Position numbers and translations under genes: made by a program. Shown here piece after piece: positions 19,021 through 25,247 of a stretch of DNA of 34,053 nucleotides. The notes under the pieces are model-generated. The model was given only the letters and a program-made list of their open reading frames with translations. It ran no database searches and was not told the origin of the DNA. The DNA is from Acidobacteriaceae bacterium (GTDB lineage Bacteria > Acidobacteriota > Terriglobia > Terriglobales > Acidobacteriaceae): positions 1 to 34,053 of the forward strand of contig JABFXN010000006.1 in NCBI GenBank assembly GCA_013361705.1, written 5' to 3'. The stretch's first letter is position 1; every line of letters begins with the position of its first letter.

Positions 19021-19036
19021 ACTGAACGCGTTCAGT
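19021..19036. promoter_or_regulatory. TetR-type operator site O2 (16-bp perfect palindrome)
   Basis: ACTGAACGCGTTCAGT is perfectly palindromic, with core TGAAC-GC-GTTCA at 19023-19034. It lies 27 nt before the ATG of the TetR-controlled membrane-protein gene. The position over the promoter and the presence of a TetR gene in the same operon suggest autorepression. Confidence 0.8.
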
Positions 19037-19063
19037 AAGGCGCGCCGAAAGGAGAACCACACC

Positions 19064-19486
19064 ATGTATCTCGTCGGTTGCTATATCGCCTATCTGCTGC
19101 TCAGCCTTGTCACTGTCGTCTGGGTCGCACGAACCCTTCATAAGAACGGCCGCGTCTTTCTGCTCGATGCCTTTCACGGCAACACCGGGTTGGCCGATTC
19201 TGTAAATCATCTCCTCGTCGTGGGCTTCTATCTCATCAACATCGGCTATGTGACGCTGGCTCTTCGTGAAGGCAATCCGGTCACAAATGTGCAGCAGGCC
19301 ATTGAGTTGATCAGCACCAAGATCGGAACCGTTCTGCTGATTCTGGGCCTGATGCACTTCTTCTATATCTTTCTCTTCAACCGCGCGCGGAAAGCCGCGC
19401 GTCACCCCAAGACTCCGGCGGAGCAGGCATACTACACTCAACGCTTTGCACCGCAGCAGGCAGAACCGCAGACCAACACACAATGA
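19064..19486 (+). CDS. Small membrane protein in a TetR operon
   Basis: A 140-residue protein with three predicted membrane segments (about 2-22, 48-67 and 85-107), a basic loop between the first two and a polar tail with an RKAARHPKTP segment and Gln-rich end. I cannot assign a function. ATG 19064 is preceded by AAAGGAG with 9 nt spacing. Its stop overlaps the start of the TetR gene (ATGA at 19483-19486), which makes a tight two-gene unit under the palindromes at 18969-19036. Proteins under such regulators are often transporters or stress-related membrane proteins, but nothing in this sequence shows which. Confidence 0.85.
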   Translation: MYLVGCYIAYLLLSLVTVVWVARTLHKNGRVFLLDAFHGNTGLADSVNHLLVVGFYLINIGYVTLALREGNPVTNVQQAIELISTKIGTVLLILGLMHFFYIFLFNRARKAARHPKTPAEQAYYTQRFAPQQAEPQTNTQ

Positions 19487-20154
19487 CCACCAAGACGCAG
19501 AAAGCCGAAGAGACGCGGGCGCTGATCCTCTCCACGGCGCTCGCTCTTTTTCGTGAGCAGGGCTTTGAGAAAACCACCATGCGTGAGATCGCTGCCGAGG
19601 CCGGTGTCGCTCTGGGAGCAACGTATTACTACTTCGCCTCAAAGGACGCGCTTGTTCTTGCTTTCTATGCTCAATCACAGATGGAGCTTGAGCCGCTGCT
19701 TGCCGAAGTGCTTGCCCGCAAACATAAAAACCTTCAGGCCCGCCTGCATGCCCTCATCACCACCAAGCTCGAGTACTTCCGGCCGAACCGTTCGCTACTT
19801 TCGGCCTTAGCAGCCCATACCAACCCCGGCCATTCGCTCTCGCCTTTCAGTGAAGACTCCCGCGCTATCCGGGAGCGTGATATTCAAAGCTTCCAGCAAG
19901 CCCTCGATGCCGATAAGGTGAAATACCCAGCCGACCTCGCGCCCCACCTTCCGGCTGTGCTTTGGATCTACCAGATGGGCATCATCCTTTACTGGGTCTA
20001 CGATCAAAGCCCTTCGCAGCGCCGCACGTTCAAGTTGCTGGAGAAATCGTTGCCCATTGTCACCAGACTCATTCAGGTCTCTACACTTCCGCTCATGAAG
20101 CCGCTCCGCAAACTCACGGTTGAGCTGCTTGAGACTATCTATGGTCCCGACTAG
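19483..20154 (+). CDS. TetR-family transcriptional regulator
   Basis: Ligand-responsive repressor of 223 residues. The N-terminal HTH is typical: EETRALILSTALALFREQGFEKTTMREIAAEAGVALGATYYYFASKDAL (residues about 8-57), with the YYYF and K residues of the DNA-contacting helix. The C-terminal ligand domain is divergent and does not identify the inducer. It is translationally coupled to the membrane-protein gene (ATGA overlap), and the palindromes TGAAC-N2-GTTCA upstream of the operon are its likely operators. The adjacent DUF1440-like gene may also belong to its regulon. Confidence 0.95.
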   Translation: MTTKTQKAEETRALILSTALALFREQGFEKTTMREIAAEAGVALGATYYYFASKDALVLAFYAQSQMELEPLLAEVLARKHKNLQARLHALITTKLEYFRPNRSLLSALAAHTNPGHSLSPFSEDSRAIRERDIQSFQQALDADKVKYPADLAPHLPAVLWIYQMGIILYWVYDQSPSQRRTFKLLEKSLPIVTRLIQVSTLPLMKPLRKLTVELLETIYGPD

Positions 20155-20155
20155 C

Positions 20156-20167
20156 GTGCCATGGCAC
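20156..20167. promoter_or_regulatory. 12-bp palindrome GTGCCATGGCAC
   Basis: Perfect palindrome that starts 2 nt after the TetR stop codon and sits 55 nt before the next ATG. It has no T-run, so it is more likely a protein-binding site or chance than a terminator. Confidence 0.35.
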
Positions 20168-20200
20168 ACTCTAGCAACCCGGCACGCAATTCCGCCCTCT

Positions 20201-20218
20201 CATCTCCCGCAGGAGATG
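20201..20218 (+). promoter_or_regulatory. Hairpin sequestering the ribosome binding site
   Basis: CATCTCC (20201-20207), loop CGCA, GGAGATG (20212-20218): a perfect 7-bp stem whose 3' arm is the Shine-Dalgarno GGAG of the gene starting at 20223. Translation should be low unless the hairpin is opened. Confidence 0.5.
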
Positions 20219-20222
20219 GAAT

Positions 20223-20777
20223 ATGTCGAATCGACCTAACCTTGCCCGAGGGCTTCTGATTGGCGCGACTGCCGGGATTGCCGCAACCCTCGTCATGGAT
20301 CAGTTTCAGAAATTTGCGACGGCCGGACAGAGGGCCATCGAAAAGCAAAAGAAACTTGCCGAAGGCGAGTCAAAATGGGCAATCGCGCATGAGCGGGTAG
20401 CGCAAGAACAACAGGAACAGCATCAGGAAGACTCCACAGAAAAAGTAGCCCGCCATATCTCGGAGGCTGTAGGAACCCGGCTTCCGGATGATCAGAAGAG
20501 GCATGCGGGACAGGCGGTGCACTACGCCTTCGGCACCCTTATGGGAGCGGTATACGGTGTAGCAGCAGAGCTTGCTCCGGAGGTCACCACCGGCGGCGGA
20601 ACGGCCTTTGGCACCCTGCTCTTTCTCGGTGCAGATGAGGTCGCCGTACCTGCCTTCAAGCTTTCCCCTCCTCCGAACATGACTCCCGCAGGCGCCCACC
20701 TGCAACACTGGGCTGCTCACGTTGTTTATGGAGGCACCCTGGAATTGACACGCAATCTGCTCCGCCGTCTTGCATGA
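20223..20777 (+). CDS. DUF1440-like (YagU-type) protein
   Basis: A 184-residue probable membrane-associated protein. It has an N-terminal hydrophobic segment (LARGLLIGATAGIAATLVMDQF), a charged Gln/Glu-rich stretch (about 40-80) and a Gly-rich C-terminal half (YAFGTLMGAVYGVAAELAPEVTTGGGTAFGTLLFLGADEVAVPAF, then HWAAHVVYGGTLELTRNLLRRL). The pattern fits the DUF1440/YagU family, which is involved in acid tolerance in E. coli; that role is only a family hint. ATG 20223 is clear, after GGAG. It follows the TetR gene on the same strand. Confidence 0.75.
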   Translation: MSNRPNLARGLLIGATAGIAATLVMDQFQKFATAGQRAIEKQKKLAEGESKWAIAHERVAQEQQEQHQEDSTEKVARHISEAVGTRLPDDQKRHAGQAVHYAFGTLMGAVYGVAAELAPEVTTGGGTAFGTLLFLGADEVAVPAFKLSPPPNMTPAGAHLQHWAAHVVYGGTLELTRNLLRRLA

Positions 20778-20783
20778 AGCACA

Positions 20784-21299
20784 ATGGAAGGTATGGCACA
20801 GGACCTCGCTGGAACCTTCCTCTCTTTTTCAGAACGCCGCATGGGCCTTGCGGTGAAGAACATTCACGACTGCATCGCCCGGCTCACCGACGATCAGCTT
20901 TGGCAGCGTGGCGGCGACTATGAAAACTCAGTCGCCAATCTCCTGCTGCATCTGGCCGGAAACATTCGCCAGTGGATCATGCACGGCGTCGCAGGAAATC
21001 CTGATATCCGTCAGCGCGACGAAGAGTTTTCGCTCACGATTCGTATGCCGCGTGAGGCAGTATTACGCATCTTCGACACGACTCTGGAGGAAGCGCGGAG
21101 GGTCATCGCCGGTCTGCCTCACGATGACCTGATGACAGTCACCGACCCGCAGCCAGGCGCCAGTTGGGGAGCGGTCACAAAGATGGAAGCCATCTACCAG
21201 GTCGTAGGTCATCTGCAGCAACACACCGGTCAGATCATTCTGCTTACCAAGCAGATGACCGCCACAGATCTGGATCTCACGATGCCGAGAAAGCGCTAA
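20784..21299 (+). CDS. DinB-superfamily (DUF1572-like) protein
   Basis: Four-helix-bundle metalloprotein family of 171 residues. Conserved features are FLSFSERRMGLAVKNIHDCIARLTDDQLW, LLLHLAGNIRQWI with a metal-ligand-type His, and IYQVVGHLQQHTGQIILLTK with two further His, the usual triad of the DinB fold. Activity (thiol transferase-like or other) cannot be predicted. ATG 20784 begins 6 nt after the previous stop; ATG 20793 is an alternative. It is the last gene of the plus-strand cluster and ends 4 nt before the AT-rich inverted repeat. Confidence 0.88.
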   Translation: MEGMAQDLAGTFLSFSERRMGLAVKNIHDCIARLTDDQLWQRGGDYENSVANLLLHLAGNIRQWIMHGVAGNPDIRQRDEEFSLTIRMPREAVLRIFDTTLEEARRVIAGLPHDDLMTVTDPQPGASWGAVTKMEAIYQVVGHLQQHTGQIILLTKQMTATDLDLTMPRKR

Positions 21300-21413
21300 G
21301 AAATTGAATAAATGGATGATTGAATAATTGAATGATGATAGTCGGAAGGGCCAGATGTGGATGACTCACCGAAGAGATTCAATTATTCAATCCTTCAATT
21401 ATTCGATTCTCCT
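21300..21413. terminator. AT-rich long inverted repeat between convergent genes
   Basis: GATTGAATAATTGAAT (21318-21333) is exactly repeated as the reverse complement ATTCAATTATTCAATC (21377-21392), with further imperfect pairing out to about 21300 and 21412. The loop is about 43 nt. The stretch is far more AT-rich than its surroundings and lies between the convergent DinB-like and VWFA genes, so it probably ends both transcripts. The internal repeats of GAATAATTGAA suggest it could also be a degenerate mobile or simple repeat. Confidence 0.6.
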
Positions 21414-21416
21414 CTG

Positions 21417-22568
21417 TTATTCAACTTCTCTCCGTGCCGTATAACCATCACGCGCAATGATGGAGTACTTGAGCTGCTTGCCCTTTTCATCCACCATCTT
21501 CAGTGGCTGACCCTCGTTATCGACCAGCGTCACCTTGATCTTGCGATAGGTGCCGTCCTGGTTGGGGTTGGAGGGCTTGTAGCTCAGCACGTACTGGTTG
21601 CGGATGGAATCGTTGATCGACGCGAAAATATCCGGCAACGCTCCCTGGAACTGCGGGAAGAACGACAGGCCGCCTGTCATCGAGGCAAAGGTCTTCATCT
21701 GATTGTCGGCCTGTAGGTAGTCCAACCGCTGGATGCCGCCCATACCGGGCTCAGCCATCGTACGCACTAGCTGGCCGGTGCCGATGGCGAAGATAGTGAC
21801 ATTGGGCGTGGCCTTGATCTTCTTCAGAATGGTGTCGAGGTTGATCTTGGAGAAAGTATCTCGTCCGCTGCCCACCAGGACGATGTACTTACGGCCCTCG
21901 ATCCGGCTCACGCGGTCCAGCGTCTCATACAGCGCGTCAAAGAGGTTGGTATCACTGAATCCTGGAATCGTCAGGGTCTCCAGCGCCTGCATCGTCATCA
22001 TCTTGTCTTTGGTGAAGTCAGTCAGGATGCGGGTACGGAGGTCGTAGGTGATGACGGCGATGTAGTCGTCCTCTTTCAAAGAACGGAAGAAGGCCGCAGC
22101 CGTGTTTTGCATGTCCTGGATGAAGTACCAGTTGTTCGAGGCAAACTCCAGCAGCATCACCGCCGTGATGGGAGCCTTCATCGTCCGTAGATCGCTCACC
22201 GGCTGCGGTACACCGTCCTCGGTCACGCGGAAGTTCCCTGCCTTCAGCCCAGGGACGAACTGCCGATTCTTGTCGAGCAGTACGCTAACATCCACGGTCA
22301 CTACTGGCACATTGACGCGGATTACCGGTAGATCCAGTCCTTTGGGATTCTTGATCTTCTCCTCAGCAGGAGCGGGCGGAGGCGGCGCCGCATCGTCCTT
22401 CGGTTGCTTCTTTTTCAGCACGATGCCGTCGTTCTGCTGGACCGGGCCGCTGTCATCTCCTGTAGGTGCCGGCGTTGTCGGCGGCTGTTGCGCCACGACT
22501 GTACCTGCAGACAAAACAATTCCCAGAACTGCAGCAACTGCCAAACGAATAAGGTCTCGCATGTTCAT
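21417..22568 (-). CDS. VWFA-related Acidobacterial-domain protein (exported)
   Basis: Exported protein with a signal peptide (MNMRDLIRLAVAAVLGIVLSAGTVVAQ) and a Pro/Ala/Asp-rich linker (about 30-90). The VWFA-type domain (about 110-370) includes the sequence VRVTEDGVPQPVSDLRTM-like lead-in, ALETLTIPGFSDTNLFDALYETLDRVS and KYIVLVGSGRDTFSKINLDTILKKIK. This fits the VWFA-related Acidobacterial family (TIGR03436). Odd point: the canonical MIDAS DxSxS is replaced by LLEFASNN, so metal binding may be lost. ATG 22568 (then 22562) is preferred over 22592 because it gives the compact signal peptide. It may be co-transcribed with the sigma factor gene 78 nt upstream. Confidence 0.9.
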   Translation of the reverse strand: MNMRDLIRLAVAAVLGIVLSAGTVVAQQPPTTPAPTGDDSGPVQQNDGIVLKKKQPKDDAAPPPPAPAEEKIKNPKGLDLPVIRVNVPVVTVDVSVLLDKNRQFVPGLKAGNFRVTEDGVPQPVSDLRTMKAPITAVMLLEFASNNWYFIQDMQNTAAAFFRSLKEDDYIAVITYDLRTRILTDFTKDKMMTMQALETLTIPGFSDTNLFDALYETLDRVSRIEGRKYIVLVGSGRDTFSKINLDTILKKIKATPNVTIFAIGTGQLVRTMAEPGMGGIQRLDYLQADNQMKTFASMTGGLSFFPQFQGALPDIFASINDSIRNQYVLSYKPSNPNQDGTYRKIKVTLVDNEGQPLKMVDEKGKQLKYSIIARDGYTARREVE

Positions 22569-22645
22569 CGATATCGACTCTACTCCACTCACGGCTCAAA
22601 GGTGTACCGCGGGCAGATGGAGTATCCCATCCATGTAGACGAGCT

Positions 22646-23197
22646 TTAAACGGAAATGTTCTGCTTGCGACAGGTGCAGTCGATGCAGCCATGCTCGGAG
22701 CAGGCGCCACAGGTTCTGGTCAGCTGCTTCCGCAGCGATGCCCTTGCCCGATGAGCCCTAACGGCGGCATTCCCGGCAGAGATTCCCTGTTCTGCAGCAA
22801 ACTGCTGCAATGGCTGCTCCCCAAGATCGACGGATTTCAATAGATCAGCGTAATTCGCTGGGAGCTGATCCAGAACTTTGCTTAGGCACGCACAGATTTC
22901 ATTTCGAAGATCGGGAGCTGGAATCACCTCGGCTTCCAGCTCTTTTCCCCAGGCCGAAAGCGCCTTGCTCTCCGTCGTCTTACGACGGTACTGGTCGATG
23001 ACAGCATTGCGGAGAATCCGATAAAACCATGCCACCACAGACTCTTCATCCTGCGGTGTCCCCTCGGACTTCAGAGCGCGCAGGTAAGCGCCCTGCAGCA
23101 GGTCCTCGGCAAGCCCCTGGTCCTGGACGCGGCGACGCACAAACCCCAGGAATTGCTGCCTATGCGACAAAAGCGTATTCAGATTTGTCTCAGTCAT
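22646..23197 (-). CDS. ECF sigma factor with cysteine-rich tail (CorE/ECF44-like)
   Basis: A 183-residue sigma factor. Region 2 (about 10-75) includes HRQQFLGFVRRRVQDQGLAEDLLQGAYLRAL and AWFYRILRNAVIDQYRRK; region 4 (about 108-160) has LPANYADLLKSVDLG and GISAGNAAVRAHRARASLRKQL. The C-terminus holds CGAC-SEHG-CIDCTC with Cys at 163, 166, 171, 174 and 176, and the linker has CxC at 102-104. A Cys-rich C-terminal domain plus a linker CxC is the signature of the CorE group of Myxococcus xanthus, where metal binding replaces an anti-sigma. No anti-sigma gene is present here, which fits. The frame is open upstream to 23317, but residues before MTETN do not look like sigma factor and overlap the small peptide gene, so ATG 23197 is chosen. 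A Shine-Dalgarno is lacking. Confidence 0.92.
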   Translation of the reverse strand: MTETNLNTLLSHRQQFLGFVRRRVQDQGLAEDLLQGAYLRALKSEGTPQDEESVVAWFYRILRNAVIDQYRRKTTESKALSAWGKELEAEVIPAPDLRNEICACLSKVLDQLPANYADLLKSVDLGEQPLQQFAAEQGISAGNAAVRAHRARASLRKQLTRTCGACSEHGCIDCTCRKQNISV

Positions 23198-23216
23198 CAC
23201 AAATATTGGATTAGAA

Positions 23217-23247
23217 CCGCGGAGGAACGAATCACGCCCCTCCGCGG
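23217..23247 (-). promoter_or_regulatory. Hairpin between the Cys-rich peptide gene and the sigma gene
   Basis: A perfect 9-bp stem CCGCGGAGG / CCTCCGCGG (23217-23225 and 23239-23247) with a 13-nt loop. On the minus strand it follows the peptide stop (23260) and ends 19 nt before the sigma ATG. It is not followed by a T-run, so it is probably a processing or attenuation hairpin, not a full terminator. It contains GGAGG and its complement CCTCC. Confidence 0.55.
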
Positions 23248-23259
23248 ACGGTTCAAGGT

Positions 23260-23337
23260 CTAACGGCGGCTGACACAGTTGCAAATCGGGCAGGTGCAGG
23301 TGCTTCCGCAGGGGCAATTGTCACATTTCAGACGCAT
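23260..23337 (-). CDS. 25-residue metallothionein-like Cys-rich peptide
   Basis: A very small gene, reading MRLKCDNCPCGSTCTC then PICNCVSRR. Seven of 25 residues are Cys (5, 8, 10, 14, 16, 19, 21), spaced CxxCxCxxxCxCxxCxC, with no aromatic residues, as in metal-thiolate peptides. The ATG at 23337 follows a GGAGAG ribosome binding site at 5-6 nt spacing, which is the best start signal in this neighbourhood. It lies 62 nt upstream of the CorE-like sigma factor on the same strand. The pairing with a sigma factor that has its own Cys-rich tail suggests metal buffering or sensing. Random occurrence of seven Cys in 25 codons with a good ribosome binding site is unlikely, but protein expression is unproven. 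No family name is known to me. Confidence 0.7.
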   Translation of the reverse strand: MRLKCDNCPCGSTCTCPICNCVSRR

Positions 23338-23395
23338 TGGACTCTCCTTTCGACCGGGGCCATCCCGGTTTCTGTCCGTAAAGACGCAGAGAACC

Positions 23396-23441
23396 GTTAC
23401 CGATTACACTTCCTCGTCAAGTTACCTGTGACACTTCTTCG
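23396..23441. repeat. Tandem direct repeats upstream of the Cys-peptide/sigma operon
   Basis: Two 21-bp units, GTTACC-GATT-ACACTTCCTCG (23396-23416) and GTTACC-TGTG-ACACTTCTTCG (23421-23441), match at 17 of 21 positions with a 25-bp period. They lie 59-104 bp upstream of the minus-strand peptide gene and 58 bp before the plus-strand peptidase gene, in the shared divergent spacer. Reading on the minus strand they begin CGAGGAAGTGT or CGAAGAAGTGT and end GGTAAC. They may be regulator or sigma-factor sites. Confidence 0.55.
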
Positions 23442-23498
23442 CTAACTGGCCGAAAAACGATCCGTCGAATCTCGTACACTGCTCTTTAAGTTAAACCG

Positions 23499-25247
23499 AT
23501 GTTCCGAGCCGCCCTAGCTTTCGTCCTGGTCACCCTCCCGCTGACGGCAATTGGCCAATCAGCGGCCACGGTCCCTCCTGCGTCCGCGAGTTTCTATCCG
23601 CTGAAAGATGTCCATCGGGGGCAGCATGCCACTGCATGGACGGTCTTCGAGGGCATCGCTCCTGAACCAATGGATGTTGAGATCCTCGGCCTGCTCCGCA
23701 ACGCCATCGGGCCGGGACAGGACATGATTCTCGCGCGTCTGCATGGAGCAAAGCCGGAGTACACCGGCGTAGTTGCCGGAATGTCCGGATCCCCGGTATA
23801 CATCGATGGCAAACTGCTGGGTGCGCTCAGCTACCGGATCGGCCAGTTCAGTAAGGAACCCATCGCCGGCATCACGCCCATTGAGCAGATGTGGCAGGTG
23901 CGCAATTCCGCTCTCCCCGTGATTCCTGCCACCCCGGCCGCCACCCCAGGAGCCTCGGATCCTACGCCTCGTCCAACATCCACCTCAGGTGAGATTGTCC
24001 CGATGGAGACCTCACTTGTTTTCACTGGCTTCTCACAAGACACGGTGGCTCTGTTCCGGGATCGCTTTACCGCGCTGGGTCTAAACCCTGTGGCCGGCAT
24101 CGGTTCGGCGTCGCCTGGGGAGAAACAGCCTGAGCCGATCGTGCCCGGCTCGGCCGTCTCCGCCATTCTGGTCGACGGCGATCTCTCGATCGCCGGCACA
24201 TGCACAGTCACGTATGTCGACCCGAAGCAGTTGCTCGCCTGTGGCCACCCGATCACGCAGTACGGCAACATCTCCATGCCGATGACCAAGGCCCAGGTAC
24301 TGGCCACGCTTTCGTCACCCCTGAACTCCTTCAAGATCGTGAATACGACGGAGACCGTCGGCGCCTTCACTCAGGATCGGGCATCGGCCATCCTTGGCCA
24401 GTTCGGCCAGACTGCGGAGATGATTCCCGTCACGGTTGCACTCAATGGCGGCAAGCCGATGCACTTCCGGGTCCTCAACAACCGGGAGCTTACTCCTCAG
24501 GCTCTGCTGGCCTCGGTTTATCAGGCGATTCATGGAACCAATACCTACGCGTCGGAGCTGTCCTATCGGGTGAGTGGAACGATGAACCTCGCCGGTTATC
24601 CGCCGGTAAGCTTCTCTACGGTGGCTGCGCAGACAGAACTCGCTCCTGCCGCGATTGTTGCGGCTCTCGCCGTCAATGACCGCTTCCAACCCATCTATAA
24701 CTCTCCGGCCGAACAGCCAACGATCACCGCTCTGAACCTGAAGGTGGAGACGCTTCCAGGCCGCCGCACAGCCCAGCTTGAAGCAGCGCGCCTCAGCGTC
24801 GTCGAAGCCTCCGCCGGTGACGAGATCACCATCGAGACAACGGTCACTCCCTATCAGAGCGCCGCGAGGATCATTCGTATCCCGGTAAAGCTGCCCTCCA
24901 CGCTCGACCCCGGGCCGGTGCGCATTCTGGTCTCAGATGGAGCTACCCTCGACCGTCTGCTTGCCCAGCAACTGCCCTCGTCGCTTCCCCTGCGCGACAC
25001 CATCACGCAACTCAATGAGCGGCATCCGAACGATCGGGTTTATGTGACAGTGCTGGACCACGCGGCTCAAGCGGTCGTCAACGCGCAGGCGCTACCCCAG
25101 GTCCCACTCTCTATCGCCAATATCTACCAGCCGCTTCAGGACTCGCGGCGTATGAACCTCAACGGAGAAAGCCTGCGCGAAGCCGGCTCAGCCCCCACCG
25201 ATAACGCCCTGACCGGTTCCCAGGTTCTGACTCTGAATATCCGCTAA
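23499..25247 (+). CDS. SpoIVB-type S55 peptidase-like exported protein
   Basis: A 582-residue protein with a signal peptide (MFRAALAFVLVTLPLTAIGQSAA). The region about 33-130 has YPLKDVHRGQHATAWTVFEG and VVAGMSGSPVYIDGKLLGALSY, the hallmark of the SpoIVB peptidase S55 family; by analogy with GDSGGP the nucleophile would be Ser96. The rest is a longer acidobacterial type extension with repeated beta-strand regions (LACGHPITQYGNISMPMT, a second conserved S55-like GHP motif). SpoIVB cleaves in the sporulation pathway, but this organism type does not make spores, so another role is expected. The next gene starts immediately after the stop (TAA then ATG at 25248), indicating co-expression. Divergent from the Cys-peptide/sigma operon. 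Confidence 0.88.
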   Translation: MFRAALAFVLVTLPLTAIGQSAATVPPASASFYPLKDVHRGQHATAWTVFEGIAPEPMDVEILGLLRNAIGPGQDMILARLHGAKPEYTGVVAGMSGSPVYIDGKLLGALSYRIGQFSKEPIAGITPIEQMWQVRNSALPVIPATPAATPGASDPTPRPTSTSGEIVPMETSLVFTGFSQDTVALFRDRFTALGLNPVAGIGSASPGEKQPEPIVPGSAVSAILVDGDLSIAGTCTVTYVDPKQLLACGHPITQYGNISMPMTKAQVLATLSSPLNSFKIVNTTETVGAFTQDRASAILGQFGQTAEMIPVTVALNGGKPMHFRVLNNRELTPQALLASVYQAIHGTNTYASELSYRVSGTMNLAGYPPVSFSTVAAQTELAPAAIVAALAVNDRFQPIYNSPAEQPTITALNLKVETLPGRRTAQLEAARLSVVEASAGDEITIETTVTPYQSAARIIRIPVKLPSTLDPGPVRILVSDGATLDRLLAQQLPSSLPLRDTITQLNERHPNDRVYVTVLDHAAQAVVNAQALPQVPLSIANIYQPLQDSRRMNLNGESLREAGSAPTDNALTGSQVLTLNIR

